Shown: piece by piece, positions 26,578 through 35,340 of the stretch
Layout: each line of letters begins with the position of its first letter
Position numbering within the stretch: position 1 is the stretch's first letter
DNA from: Blastopirellula marina
GTDB taxonomy: Bacteria > Planctomycetota > Planctomycetia > Pirellulales > Thermoguttaceae
DNA: 39,533 bases
Direction: 5' to 3'
Assembly (NCBI GenBank): GCA_020721945.1
Contig: DYLT01000006.1
Coordinates: 1-39,533, forward strand
Program-made: the position numbers and the translations under genes
Notes under the pieces: model-generated
Database searches by the model: none
Told to the model about the DNA's origin: nothing
The model's input: the letters and a program-made list of their open reading frames with translations, nothing else

Positions 26578-27204
26578 TTACGAACCATCGCCGGGGGTGT
26601 TTCCCTGAGGCGGACACGCCCGGGCGTCCCGAAGGCGCGTCAAGTACACCAGTGCCAGGAAGTCGTAGAGCCCATGGGCCACGATCGGCACAAGAAGGTT
26701 GCCGGTGGCAAGCCACAGCCATCCGAGATACCAGCCGATAAGCGCAGCCAGCACGGCGTACGTTCGGGTCAGGTAGTGCGCCAAGCCGAACAGCACGCCC
26801 GAAACGACCAGCGCGACCGCCTCGTTCCACGGCCCCTCGAGACCGCCGGCGATGGCCCTTTGGAGGACGCCGCGGAAGAGCATCTCCTCGCCGAGGCCGG
26901 CCAAGGCGGAGACGAGCAACAGGTCGGCCAGGTGGCAGTTGCGAAACAGGGGCAGCACCGTCTCGTCGAGCAGGCCGAGCAGGTCACGGAAGGGGCGCCA
27001 CGGGATCCAGACCCAGGCGCCCATCACGGCCAACAGCGGCATGGCCGCCGCCGCCCCCCAGGCCAAGCCGGCCAGTTCCCACGCGACGGCGTCGCCTGGG
27101 GGATAGCCCAAGGCCCAACCGAGCGCCACGGCGACCAGCCCCGTGCCGCCTTCGACCAGCAGGGCCGTGATGGCGAAGTTCGCCGGCGGGAAAGGAGCAT
27201 CCAT
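26578..27204 (-). CDS. CPBP-family intramembrane metalloprotease
   Basis: This is a 208-residue, strongly hydrophobic protein with several membrane segments. The CPBP (Abi/Rce1-like) motifs are complete: EExxxR as GEEMLFRG (Glu106, Glu107, Arg111), FxxxH as LFGLAHYL (Phe139, His143) and HxxxD as AHGLYDFL (His177, Asp181). The family cuts membrane proteins or acts in protein processing; the target here cannot be told. The upstream gap to lipA is 66 nt on the same strand, so co-transcription is possible. The ATG at 27204 lies after lipA in transcription order. The Cys/Gly/Pro-rich tail after residue 190 is probably cytoplasmic. Confidence 0.85.
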   Translation of the reverse strand: MDAPFPPANFAITALLVEGGTGLVAVALGWALGYPPGDAVAWELAGLAWGAAAAMPLLAVMGAWVWIPWRPFRDLLGLLDETVLPLFRNCHLADLLLVSALAGLGEEMLFRGVLQRAIAGGLEGPWNEAVALVVSGVLFGLAHYLTRTYAVLAALIGWYLGWLWLATGNLLVPIVAHGLYDFLALVYLTRLRDARACPPQGNTPGDGS

Positions 27205-27270
27205 TGAGGGCGACCGTGGTGGGCCGAGGTTCTTGTGGCTTGGAATCTTGCGTCCCCAGCCGGTGAACGG

Positions 27271-28140
27271 TTACACCGATCCCCGCTCGTGCATCCGGCG
27301 CGCGTGGTAACTGGATCGCACGAACGGACCGCTGGCGACCTCGCGAAAGCCGAGGTGCCGCGCCGCGCGGCCCAACGCGTCGAACTCCTCGGGAGGCAGG
27401 TAGCGCTCGACCGGCAAGCTGTCGGGCGTGGGCTGAAGGTACTGTCCCAACGTCAGCATCTGGCAGCCAGCCTCCCGAAGATCGGCCAACGCGTCGAGCA
27501 ACTCGTCGTGCGTCTCCCCCAGTCCGAGCATCAGGCCGGTCTTGGTCTTCGTGGCCGGGGCGTGCCGATGGATGTGCCGAAACATCGCCAAGGTCCAGCG
27601 GTAGTCGGCCTTGCGCCCGCGCACGCGCCGGTACAGCCGCGGGACCGTCTCGGCATTGTGGTTATAGACCTCGGGGGCGGCTTCGAGCACGCGATCGACC
27701 GCCGCGGCGTTGCCGCCAAAATCCGACGGCAACACCTCGATGCTCGCTCCCGCCGCGCGGCGCACCGCCTCGACGGTCCGGGCAAGATGATCGGCCCCGC
27801 CATCGGCAAGGTCGTCCCGGGTGACCATCGTAATCACCACGTGCCTGAGGCCCAAGCGGACGGCCGCCTCGGCGACGCGCTGGGGTTCGTCCGGGTCGGG
27901 CGGGCGCGTCTTGCCTTTGGCCACCGCGCAAAAGCCGCACCGCCGAGTGCACACGTCGCCCAGGACCATAAACGTAGCCGTCTTGTGGGCGTAGCACTCC
28001 ATGCGGTTGGGACACCGGGCATGGTCGCATACGGTCCGGAGCCGCAGCTCCTCGACCAGCCTTGCGGTATAGTGCCTCGCGTTGCCCTTGGGCACGTTGC
28101 GCTTCAGCCATCGGGGAAGGTGGTTGGGCCGGCCTGGCAT
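27271..28140 (-). CDS. lipA: Lipoyl synthase LipA
   Basis: LipA is a radical SAM enzyme that inserts two sulfurs into octanoyl groups on lipoyl domains. The 289-residue protein has the auxiliary cluster motif CDHARCPNRMEC (Cys38, Cys43, Cys49), the radical SAM motif CTRRCGFC (Cys64, Cys68, Cys71), VTRDDLADGGADH, HNAETVPRLY, KTGLMLGLGE, LTLGQYLQPT and the C-terminal RSSYHA whose Ser ligates the auxiliary cluster. All are intact. The ATG at 28140 lies 21 nt after the stop of an alpha/beta hydrolase on the same strand. No lipB is seen in the window. Lipoate is needed for pyruvate and 2-oxoglutarate dehydrogenases, which fits its position near citrate synthase, although the link is only positional. 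Confidence 0.95.
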   Translation of the reverse strand: MPGRPNHLPRWLKRNVPKGNARHYTARLVEELRLRTVCDHARCPNRMECYAHKTATFMVLGDVCTRRCGFCAVAKGKTRPPDPDEPQRVAEAAVRLGLRHVVITMVTRDDLADGGADHLARTVEAVRRAAGASIEVLPSDFGGNAAAVDRVLEAAPEVYNHNAETVPRLYRRVRGRKADYRWTLAMFRHIHRHAPATKTKTGLMLGLGETHDELLDALADLREAGCQMLTLGQYLQPTPDSLPVERYLPPEEFDALGRAARHLGFREVASGPFVRSSYHARRMHERGSV

Positions 28141-28161
28141 GGCAAGAAAGAAGACCCCCGT

Positions 28162-28959
28162 TTACCGCTCGGACAGAAACTCGTCGATCGCCGCATGGAC
28201 CTCGGCCGGATTCTCCAGCGGTGCCAGGTGGCCTGCGCCCGAAATCGTCACCAGACGCGACCGGGGGATTTGCCCCGCCATCGCGCGCATCTCGGCCACC
28301 GGAGCAATCGCGTCGTGCTCGCCCACAACGACCAGGGTGGGGCAGTCGATATGGGGCAACCAAGACGTGGCGTCGGGCCGGGCCGCCATGCCCCGTTGCG
28401 CCGCGGCGATGCCGCGGGGATCGGCCGCCAAAACCACCCGCCGCAAAGGCTCCACCACCTCCGGCCGATGTGCAAGCGTGGCCGGGGCCACCAGCCTCGG
28501 GAGCAGCGTCTCGACCAGAAACCCAGGACCTTCCCGAAGGACGCGCTGGGCAGTCGAGAGCCGGGTCGTGGCCGCCTCGGGCGTGTCGGCGCCAGCCCGG
28601 GTATCGCAAAGCACCAGCCCGCGCAGCCGCCCGCCATGCCGGCGCCAAAACGAAAAGGCCACGTACCCCCCCATCGACAACCCGCACAGCACGATCGGCT
28701 CGGCCACGTCCAGGGCGTCCAGCAGCCCGGCCAGATCGTCCGCAAACCGCTCCATGGTCACGGTACCCTCGGTCCGCTCGCTGCCCCCAAACCCGCGCAG
28801 GTCGGGCGCGATCACCCGGCACCGGCCCTCCAGTGACGCGGCCAGAGCGTCCCACATCGAGTGGTCCAAGGGAAACGCATGAACCAAGAGGACCGGCGGA
28901 CCGCTGCCGCGATCCTCAACCGCCAACCGCACGTCGCCGACGGAAACCGACTTGAGCAT
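28162..28959 (-). CDS. Alpha/beta hydrolase
   Basis: This is a 265-residue single-domain alpha/beta hydrolase. Landmarks are LLVHAFPLDHSMWD (oxyanion region), DLRGFGGS, the nucleophile elbow LCGLSMGGY (Ser94), VVVGEHDAIAP with the candidate acid Asp, and ISGAGHLAPLENP with the catalytic His. There is no signal peptide, so it is cytoplasmic. It resembles the large group of esterases and 3-oxoadipate enol-lactonase-like enzymes; substrate cannot be assigned. It stands immediately before lipA in the transcription direction. The preceding gap (28960-29116) contains no clear signal. Confidence 0.83.
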   Translation of the reverse strand: MLKSVSVGDVRLAVEDRGSGPPVLLVHAFPLDHSMWDALAASLEGRCRVIAPDLRGFGGSERTEGTVTMERFADDLAGLLDALDVAEPIVLCGLSMGGYVAFSFWRRHGGRLRGLVLCDTRAGADTPEAATTRLSTAQRVLREGPGFLVETLLPRLVAPATLAHRPEVVEPLRRVVLAADPRGIAAAQRGMAARPDATSWLPHIDCPTLVVVGEHDAIAPVAEMRAMAGQIPRSRLVTISGAGHLAPLENPAEVHAAIDEFLSER

Positions 28960-29116
28960 GGCACGTATCCCGCGACCGCGCCGGCACGGCGCGGACCTTC
29001 TCGGCGAAACGCCGGGGCTCTAGACCCCCGGCCACCTGGGATTCTACCAGCTTGCCTGCTCGACTCCAAGGCAATGCAGCACCGCGCGGCCGCCCCGGCC
29101 AAGGCGCGCGGGACCA

Positions 29117-31501
29117 CTACTTCGGGCTGTAGAGAAACACCCGCGATTGGATCCCTTCTGCCGCCTGCGCCAAAGACAGACTCGTATCGACCCGGAGGGC
29201 GATCAGGTTCGTCTGGCCCGCACGCACCAGCGGCGTGATGTCGATCTCGAACTCGGCCGGACGCACGTAGGCCTCCTGGTACGGGCGGTGTCCCGCGTAT
29301 TGGCCGTTGACCCAGCACCAGGCCTCCGTGACCACGACCGGCACGCAAAGCAAGATTCGCTTTCCCTGGAAGCCGGCCGGCACATCGAGCGCGAAGCGGT
29401 ACCAGAGGTGTCCCACGTAGGGGTAGCCGCGCGGGTCGTCATAGCCTTGCCGGTAGAACGGCCGGGTCGTGTCGATCGGCGCAAAGCCGGCCGGCTCCGG
29501 TCCCGGCTGGTGCCATCCGGCGTGGATGCCCTCGTCGTGCGGGTCCACGCGGAAGGCGGTCTTGCGGGGCGCGAGGGCCACCAGGGTGCCGGTCTTGCCT
29601 GTGGTCTTGTCCACCAGCGACTGGTAGTACTTCTTCCGATCGGTGATCGTCCAGTACCACACGCCCGTGTGATAGCCTTTTTCGTCGGGCCAGATGAAGA
29701 AGGGGTTGATCGCGTGCAACTGCCCGCGCAGAGTCATCATGCGGTCGGCATGGGCGACGGCGGCGCGGTAGTCGCCCGCCGCCTCGGCTGCGGCCAGGTC
29801 CATGTAGGCCGCGAGGTGCTCGTAGATGAGTCGTTCGGCCCGCACGTGCAGCTTGTCGCGCGGGGTGTCGGCAAGCTGCTCGGCCTCGGCCACGAGCTGC
29901 TTGAGCCGCGTCCGCAGCTCGGGGGTATAGACCTCGGGAAGGATGCGGTCTTCGTGGCCATGGATCGGCGCGCGGGTCACCGCCTCGTCGAGGGCCACGT
30001 AGAAGGCCTTCATGGGCCCGGCGGCGCGGCCGTACCATCGGGTAAAAAAGTCGTCGAGCATGGCGTCGACATCGGCCTGGGCGTTCCATTCCAACTGAGC
30101 CCGCAGGTACCGGCTGGCGATGCCCGACTCGGCCCAGACGTTCCGCGACTCGTCGTGAAAGCCCATCACGCCCCACTTCTTCATCAAGGGAAAGTCGCGG
30201 CGGAGCTTGGTGAACTCCGGCAGCGGCGTCAATCCCGAGACGAGCATGTTGTAGTTGTAGCCGTAGATCCACACGTTCTTGCACAGCTCGCACCACCGCC
30301 GGAGCATCTGCCCCTGGCGCACCTTTTGCCAACAGTGCTCGTCGTCGTAGGCGTGAAGCGTGCAGCTCCAGATGGCGGCGAACATGACGACCATCCGGTC
30401 GTCGAGCGGGACGCCCTCGGGCGGGAGGTTGCGGTTGGCGTAGCCGTTGGTGGCGAGATAGGCGTCGGGGAACTCCTTGTGAACCTCCTCGGCCACCCGG
30501 TTGACGAAGGTCAGCCACTCCTCGGTGATGCTGGTCTCGCCGGGCACGCCCGGGCGCCCGCCAAGCGTCACGAAGCCCCGGTTGAGTTTGAGCGTTTCGG
30601 GGTTGAAGTCGCGGGGCAGGCCGTCGTCCGGGGCGAAACCGTAGGAGTTGGTCCCCGGGTTCTTGCGCAGATGGTCGCGGATGATCTGGCCGGCGATCCG
30701 CGCCGCCTCGGGGTTGGTCAGGTTGGGCAAGAAGGGGTTGCGCGTGCCATGCTCGTTGAGGGCCAGCAGGTCGGGCTTCTCCTTGCGCAGCGGCTCGGGC
30801 GCCACGATCGCCCGCGCGCTGCTGTCGCCGCACATGGCGAACATCGGCTCGGGATTCATCTTGTTCCGCAGCTTCCAGCGCGTCTCCTGGGCAGCCAGTT
30901 CGGGCAGGGCGTGCAGCCACCAGTTGCGCATCACGAAGTCGGGCTTTTCGACGCGCTCGTGCGGGAGCACGCCAATGGTCTTCTGCGTGGGCACGATCTC
31001 GCCGAACTCGCCCGGCATGAACCAGCGCACGCCCAGGCTGCGGAGGAAGTCGTACACCGCGTACTCGGTGCCGTGGTAGGGGCCTTCGCTATTGCCGGCC
31101 AACAGCAGCCGATCGCCGCGGCAAACGATCACGAATCCCTCGTCGCGCCGTGCCGGAGTCACCCCCGAGGGGATCGTCACGCCTATCGTGTCGCTCAGCC
31201 GGCTTCGGCCAACGAGCACCAGGGCCCCTGCTGGGCTTTGCGAATCGTCGACGATCGGCAACGTCGCGCCGGAGATCTTCTCCAGGTACGCCTGGAGCTC
31301 CTCGGCGGCGGTCTGCGTCTTGCGCCGGACCGGCTCGGGGGCATCCTGGGCCACGACGATGGTCGCCCGAGGTCGCCCATTCTCGACGATCACCAACTCC
31401 GCGGGCGCGGCCGGGCACGGAGCCAACGCGACCGCGACGGCGCCAAGCAACAGACGCACCACAGACGTTCGAATCGCAACATGCACGCGCGGGCGGTTCA
31501 T
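29117..31501 (-). CDS. Exported DUF4838 glycosidase-like protein
   Basis: This is a large exported protein (794 residues) with a Sec signal (hydrophobic about 12-30). An N-terminal alpha-glucuronidase-like domain is suggested by TAAEELQAYLEKISGATLPI and the GTEYAVYDFLRSLGVRWFMPGEFGE stretch, followed by the DUF4838 region (about 190-480: YGFAPDDGLPRD, YANRNLPPEG, NVWIYGYNYNML). The final 150 residues are a beta-sandwich like the sugar-binding domain of GH2 enzymes (WYRFALDVPAGFQGKRI, WVNGQYAGHRPYQEAY). A role in polysaccharide breakdown at the cell surface is inferred. The second of two adjacent ATGs (31501) has GGGAG with 4-nt spacing; the first (31504) is almost on top of it. The UroD-family gene lies 74 nt upstream, same strand. 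Confidence 0.85.
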   Translation of the reverse strand: MNRPRVHVAIRTSVVRLLLGAVAVALAPCPAAPAELVIVENGRPRATIVVAQDAPEPVRRKTQTAAEELQAYLEKISGATLPIVDDSQSPAGALVLVGRSRLSDTIGVTIPSGVTPARRDEGFVIVCRGDRLLLAGNSEGPYHGTEYAVYDFLRSLGVRWFMPGEFGEIVPTQKTIGVLPHERVEKPDFVMRNWWLHALPELAAQETRWKLRNKMNPEPMFAMCGDSSARAIVAPEPLRKEKPDLLALNEHGTRNPFLPNLTNPEAARIAGQIIRDHLRKNPGTNSYGFAPDDGLPRDFNPETLKLNRGFVTLGGRPGVPGETSITEEWLTFVNRVAEEVHKEFPDAYLATNGYANRNLPPEGVPLDDRMVVMFAAIWSCTLHAYDDEHCWQKVRQGQMLRRWCELCKNVWIYGYNYNMLVSGLTPLPEFTKLRRDFPLMKKWGVMGFHDESRNVWAESGIASRYLRAQLEWNAQADVDAMLDDFFTRWYGRAAGPMKAFYVALDEAVTRAPIHGHEDRILPEVYTPELRTRLKQLVAEAEQLADTPRDKLHVRAERLIYEHLAAYMDLAAAEAAGDYRAAVAHADRMMTLRGQLHAINPFFIWPDEKGYHTGVWYWTITDRKKYYQSLVDKTTGKTGTLVALAPRKTAFRVDPHDEGIHAGWHQPGPEPAGFAPIDTTRPFYRQGYDDPRGYPYVGHLWYRFALDVPAGFQGKRILLCVPVVVTEAWCWVNGQYAGHRPYQEAYVRPAEFEIDITPLVRAGQTNLIALRVDTSLSLAQAAEGIQSRVFLYSPK

Positions 31502-31575
31502 CATTCTCCCCCCCAAACAATCGCAAACGCTTGAAAGAAATTGGCCGGTCGGCCACGCGGCGCGCCGGTGCGGCG

Positions 31576-32694
31576 TCAGCCGACGGGGTACGTGCCGCGC
31601 TGTTGGACAATCTCGGTGATCCGGCAAATGCGGTCGATGCGCGAGCCGGGCATGGCGTTGTCGGCGATGCCGAGAATGAACGCCTTGCCCGGCGCGATCG
31701 TCCGGAATACCTCGTCGACGTACTGCTCGAACTGCTCGTCGCTAAAGGGCGACTCGAGGATCGCCGACGGGATGCCGCCCCAGATGATCACCCGGTCGTT
31801 CCAGGCCGCGCGGGCCTCCGCCAGGGTGGTCTTCACCATGGGGCTGGTCACGAAGCACTCGGCCATGCCGATGCCGGCACGCTCGATCAGCGAGAGAATC
31901 AGTCGGGTATCGTTGTCGGCGTGGAGGGCCACCACCTTGCCGCGGGCGCGCAGTCTGGAAGTCAATTCCTGGTAATATGGGAGGATGGATCGCTCGAACA
32001 GCGGAGGCGGCGTCATCTGGCTCGACAGATGGTGCCCGTGCATCAAGAGCCGCGCCGGCGAGTCGAGCATGTGCTTCCACAGCGTGTCCTTGTACCGGTC
32101 GGTCATCACGGCCACGAGGCGCTCGACCTCGTTGGCGAAGTCGTTGAGATGGTAGTAGGCCTGATCGTATCCGGCCAAGGCCCGCATCCAATGGTGCATG
32201 GGGCAGTCGCCGCAATTGACCATCGGGTAGCCGCCGTCGCCCACCTCGCGCTCGTACGCCTCGTATTCTTCATAGGCCGGAAGATACTGCGTATGCTCGA
32301 CCAGGTACTCGACCACCGGGTAGTCCTCGCGGCGCTTGAGCATGAAGCCCACCTCGGCATCCTGGATGCCCTGCCGGCGCAAGTGCTCGGTACCCCGACG
32401 AAGGGTGGTTACCGTGCCGACCGGCGTGACGTATTCCGTAAGGGTCTCCAGGCCTTCCTGCCGTGTGCGGACCTCGACCCCGCGAAGCTCGACCCGATAG
32501 ATGAACCCATCCCGGGCCGCGGTGCCGCCAAAGACCGCTTGCTCGACTTGACGTAAGCTCAAGCCCTGATACTCCTTGGGCAGCGTACCCCCCCGGCGGT
32601 TGGACTCGTACCAGATGGCCAGACGGGGAATCCAAGGGATCTGGTCCGGCGGCTTGCCCTCGAGAATCGCCAGGATACGCTCTCGGTTGGTCAT
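31576..32694 (-). CDS. Uroporphyrinogen decarboxylase (UroD)-family protein
   Basis: This 372-residue protein has a UroD/MtaA fold: it opens MTNRERILAILEGKPPDQIPW, then LHADNDTRLILSLIERAGIGMAECF, and the IIWGGIPSAILES strand, with ILGIADNAMPGSRIDRI at the end. True HemE motifs for porphyrin binding are not evident, so it is probably not the heme enzyme. Planctomycete genomes hold many such paralogues next to sugar-degradation genes; some related enzymes move methyl groups. Here it stands before a DUF4838 glycosidase-like gene in one orientation. Start ATG at 32694; the frame is open to 32844, but the extra residues are Arg/Pro-rich and unlike the family. The upstream 278 bp contain the long palindrome at 32853-32922. 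Confidence 0.82.
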   Translation of the reverse strand: MTNRERILAILEGKPPDQIPWIPRLAIWYESNRRGGTLPKEYQGLSLRQVEQAVFGGTAARDGFIYRVELRGVEVRTRQEGLETLTEYVTPVGTVTTLRRGTEHLRRQGIQDAEVGFMLKRREDYPVVEYLVEHTQYLPAYEEYEAYEREVGDGGYPMVNCGDCPMHHWMRALAGYDQAYYHLNDFANEVERLVAVMTDRYKDTLWKHMLDSPARLLMHGHHLSSQMTPPPLFERSILPYYQELTSRLRARGKVVALHADNDTRLILSLIERAGIGMAECFVTSPMVKTTLAEARAAWNDRVIIWGGIPSAILESPFSDEQFEQYVDEVFRTIAPGKAFILGIADNAMPGSRIDRICRITEIVQQRGTYPVG

Positions 32695-32852
32695 CAGCGC
32701 ACGCTCCGGCCGACGAACCGGCGGTGGCTGGCCGCGCGGTTGGATGCGGACCAAACGGGGGTGTCTTCGGTGGGGCCATTTTTGACTTTGGCGGCCTGTT
32801 CTGCAAGAATGGCCACGATGGAAAACCAGAAAACCGCCGGTCATCCCGCCGC

Positions 32853-32922
32853 GGAACAGCCCAGACGAACGGATTCGGCGGAAGAATCTCGCGATTTCCG
32901 CCCCGTTCGTTTGGGCCGTTTT
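32853..32922. repeat. 70-nt imperfect palindrome in the divergent UroD/reductase intergenic region
   Basis: Counting by eye, 32853-32872 pairs with 32903-32922 (19 pairs, one A/C mismatch, three G-T pairs). A 4-nt bulge (ATTC, 32873-32876) follows, then GGCGGAA (32877-32883) pairs with TTCCGCC (32896-32902). A GA bulge and three more pairs close a TCGC loop. In total 29 pairs form over 70 nt. The perfect core is ACGAACGG/CCGTTCGT. It ends 50 nt before the GTG of the reductase and begins about 160 nt before the ATG of the UroD-family gene. It could be an operator, a structured leader or a mobile remnant. Confidence 0.75.
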
Positions 32923-32972
32923 CCTGCTTCGATGCCATACTCATTTCAACCCTGGTTCGAGGAGTAGCCAAA

Positions 32973-33989
32973 GTGTCCGGACACGAGCATCGCGAGATCC
33001 ATCGTCGTCGTTTTCTCCAACAGACGGGCCTGGCCGCTGGGGGGCTCTTGCTTGGGGCGGGCCTCGGCCAATCCGCCGTTGCGGCAGCCGGCGAGTTGAC
33101 CCGCCGCGTCTTGGGAAAGACCGGGGTCTCGGTCACCACGATGACCCTGGGCACGGCGCCGTGCGGGTTTGCCAAGCCCCATTCCACCCAGCGCGTTGCC
33201 GACTGCGTCAACGCGGCCATCGACCTGGGGATCAACGCGATCGACACCGCCCCAGCCTACGATATTGCCGAGGAGGGCGTCGGACTGGCCCTGGGCAAAC
33301 GGCGCAAGGAGGTATTCCTTTCGACGAAGGTCCTTGCCGATTCCGTGGACAAGGCCGAGAAGATCCTGGCCAATTCGCTCAAGCTGCTGAAGACCGACTA
33401 CCTCGATCTGGTCTACTTCCACCAGGTGGGAGACCGCAAGGTCGAGGTGGCCCAACAACCCGAGGGCGTCTTCACCTGGCTGGTCAAGCAGAAAAAGGCC
33501 GGCAAAATCCGGTTCGTGGGCATCTCGGGGCATAACCGGCCCGGCAAGTTCGCCCGGTTCCTCGAGTCGGGTGAGTGCGACGTGCTATTGACCGTCGTGA
33601 ACTTCGTCGACCGGCACACCTACAAGTTCGAAGAGAGCGTGTTGCCGATCGCGGTCAAGCACCACGTCGGCGTGGTGGCGATGAAGGTGTTCGGGGGGGC
33701 CAAGAACGGGAAGTATCCCGACCCGGCGTCGGGGCCACACCTGGACACCCAGTACCTCGAACTGGCCGTGCGGTACGCCTTGGGCGTGCCGGGCGTGAGC
33801 ACCCTGAACCTCGGCTGCGCCAGCGTCGAGCAGGTCAAACAAGACGTGGCCATGGTCGCCCGCTACCAGCCGCTCTCGCAAGATGAATTGGCCAAGGCCC
33901 TGGCCCTGGGCAAAGAGCTGGCGCCGCAATGGGGCACGCACTTCGGCCCGCTGGCCCGTCACGCCGGAGTCCGGCTTGGTCTGTGCTAG
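32973..33989 (+). CDS. Tat-exported aldo/keto reductase
   Basis: The start region reads HRRRFLQQTGLAAGGLLLGAG: a twin-arginine signal (RRxFL at residues 11-15) and hydrophobic core, so the protein is probably exported folded. The body is an aldo/keto reductase (NADP-dependent carbonyl reductase) with LGKTGVSVTTMTLGTAP, the IDTAPAYD segment (Asp and Tyr of the tetrad), STKV (Lys), DYLDLVYFHQV (His), IRFVGISGHN and AMKVFGG. Length is 338 residues. I chose the GTG at 32973 because GAGGAG (about 32959-32964) lies 8 nt upstream; the frame is open for another 83 codons with no family features. It is divergent from the UroD-family gene and shares the palindrome in its predicted leader. Substrate unknown. 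Confidence 0.87.
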   Translation: MSGHEHREIHRRRFLQQTGLAAGGLLLGAGLGQSAVAAAGELTRRVLGKTGVSVTTMTLGTAPCGFAKPHSTQRVADCVNAAIDLGINAIDTAPAYDIAEEGVGLALGKRRKEVFLSTKVLADSVDKAEKILANSLKLLKTDYLDLVYFHQVGDRKVEVAQQPEGVFTWLVKQKKAGKIRFVGISGHNRPGKFARFLESGECDVLLTVVNFVDRHTYKFEESVLPIAVKHHVGVVAMKVFGGAKNGKYPDPASGPHLDTQYLELAVRYALGVPGVSTLNLGCASVEQVKQDVAMVARYQPLSQDELAKALALGKELAPQWGTHFGPLARHAGVRLGLC

Positions 33990-34110
33990 AGACCACCGAC
34001 AATCATCGTTCGGGCGCGAAGGGGACAGGCCCATGGACCGTTTCCGATGATCCCCGCGGTCTCCCACCGAAGATCGTCTTGTGTAACCTCTGTGAGAAGG
34101 AGCGTCTGGC

Positions 34111-35340
34111 ATGAAGGCATTGAGTTGGTTCTTGTCGATCGCAATATGCGGCGCCGCCATGATCGCGGTGGCGACCCTTGGGTGCCAGAAGGCCACGTCG
34201 GCCAAGCCGAAGGCCCGGGAGCAGGCGGTCAAGCCGGAGGACAAGCCGAAATCGCCGGCTCCCACGCCGGATGAGGCGAAGGCGCCAGGCGAACCAAAGG
34301 CCAAGACCGCGAACGAACCGAAGGCGGCGGATGAGCCGAAGGCCAAGACCGCGGACGAGGCGAAGGCGCCGTCCAAGCCCGCCGAGAAAGTCGCTGCCAA
34401 GCCCGTCGCCTATCCCGTGCCGCGCGGTCTGCCGCCGCTGCCTGTACCGGCCGACAACCCGATGACGCCTGAGAAAATCGAGTTGGGCAAGATGCTCTAT
34501 TTCGACAAGCGGGTGAGCAAGGACGGCACGGTCTCGTGCGCCACGTGCCACGACCCCAAGATGGCCTGGGCCGAGAAGACGGCGACCAGCACGGGCATTG
34601 GCAAACAGGTTGGACCGCGCAACTCGCCCACCGTAATGAACGCCGCCTATGCCACGTCGATGTTCTGGGACGGCCGGGCAGCCAGCCTCGAGGAACAGGC
34701 GACCGGGCCGGTCGAGAACCCGATCGAAATGGGTCACCAGATGGCCGATCTGGTCGTACAGCTCGACAAGATCCCCGAGTATCACGAGCGGTTCCAGAAG
34801 GTCTTTGGCACCGGCGTGACCAAAGAGGGATTCGCCAAGGCCATCGCGGCCTTCGAGCGCACGGTGCTGGCTGGCGACTCGCCGTATGACCGGTTCAAAG
34901 CAGGCGAGCAGAACGCCTTGACCGACGCGCAGAAGCGAGGCCTGGCGCTGTTCGAAAACGTCGGCTGCGCCGATTGCCACGCCCCGCCGTTGTTCAGCGA
35001 TTACGAGTTTCACAACGCGGGCGTGGGGATGGACAAGGAAAAACCCGACCTTGGCCGCAAGGACGTGACGAAGAAGGACGAAGACACCGGCGCGTTCCGG
35101 GTGCCCTCGTTGCGCCACGTGGCCGACACCGCGCCGTATTTCCACGATGGCCGCGCCAAGACGCTCGAAGAGGCCGTGGCGCTGATGGCCGCTGGGGGAA
35201 AAGACCACAAGTACCGCTCGGCCGACTTCGACACGGTGCGCGACGCGAAGGTCACGCCGGAGCAGCAAAAGGACCTGGTCGAGTTCCTCAAGGCGCTGTC
35301 TGGGCCAATTCCCGCCGTTGAGCCGCCGGCCTTGCCGTAG
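34111..35340 (+). CDS. Diheme cytochrome c peroxidase (CcpA/MauG family) lipoprotein
   Basis: Bacterial diheme peroxidases reduce hydrogen peroxide in the periplasm; MauG relatives oxidise protein residues. The product has 409 residues with ATLGCQK, a possible lipobox with Cys25. A Lys/Ala/Pro/Glu-rich linker (about 30-98) with imperfect 14-residue repeats follows, then the peroxidase body with two heme motifs CATCH (143-147) and CADCH (286-290), GPRNSPTVMNAAY, FWDGRA, NPIEMG, FRVPSLRHVADTAPYFHDG. The low-potential and high-potential heme domains are both present. The start ATG follows GAAGGAG about 8 nt upstream. Its last 53 bases overlap the end of the convergent ECF sigma gene, which argues that both frames are real. 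Confidence 0.92.
   Translation: MKALSWFLSIAICGAAMIAVATLGCQKATSAKPKAREQAVKPEDKPKSPAPTPDEAKAPGEPKAKTANEPKAADEPKAKTADEAKAPSKPAEKVAAKPVAYPVPRGLPPLPVPADNPMTPEKIELGKMLYFDKRVSKDGTVSCATCHDPKMAWAEKTATSTGIGKQVGPRNSPTVMNAAYATSMFWDGRAASLEEQATGPVENPIEMGHQMADLVVQLDKIPEYHERFQKVFGTGVTKEGFAKAIAAFERTVLAGDSPYDRFKAGEQNALTDAQKRGLALFENVGCADCHAPPLFSDYEFHNAGVGMDKEKPDLGRKDVTKKDEDTGAFRVPSLRHVADTAPYFHDGRAKTLEEAVALMAAGGKDHKYRSADFDTVRDAKVTPEQQKDLVEFLKALSGPIPAVEPPALP

Noticed and set aside
29147-31534. A 795-codon plus-strand frame opposite the DUF4838 gene
   Set aside because: Shadow of the minus-strand gene; His/Arg/Gly/Val-rich with no domain.
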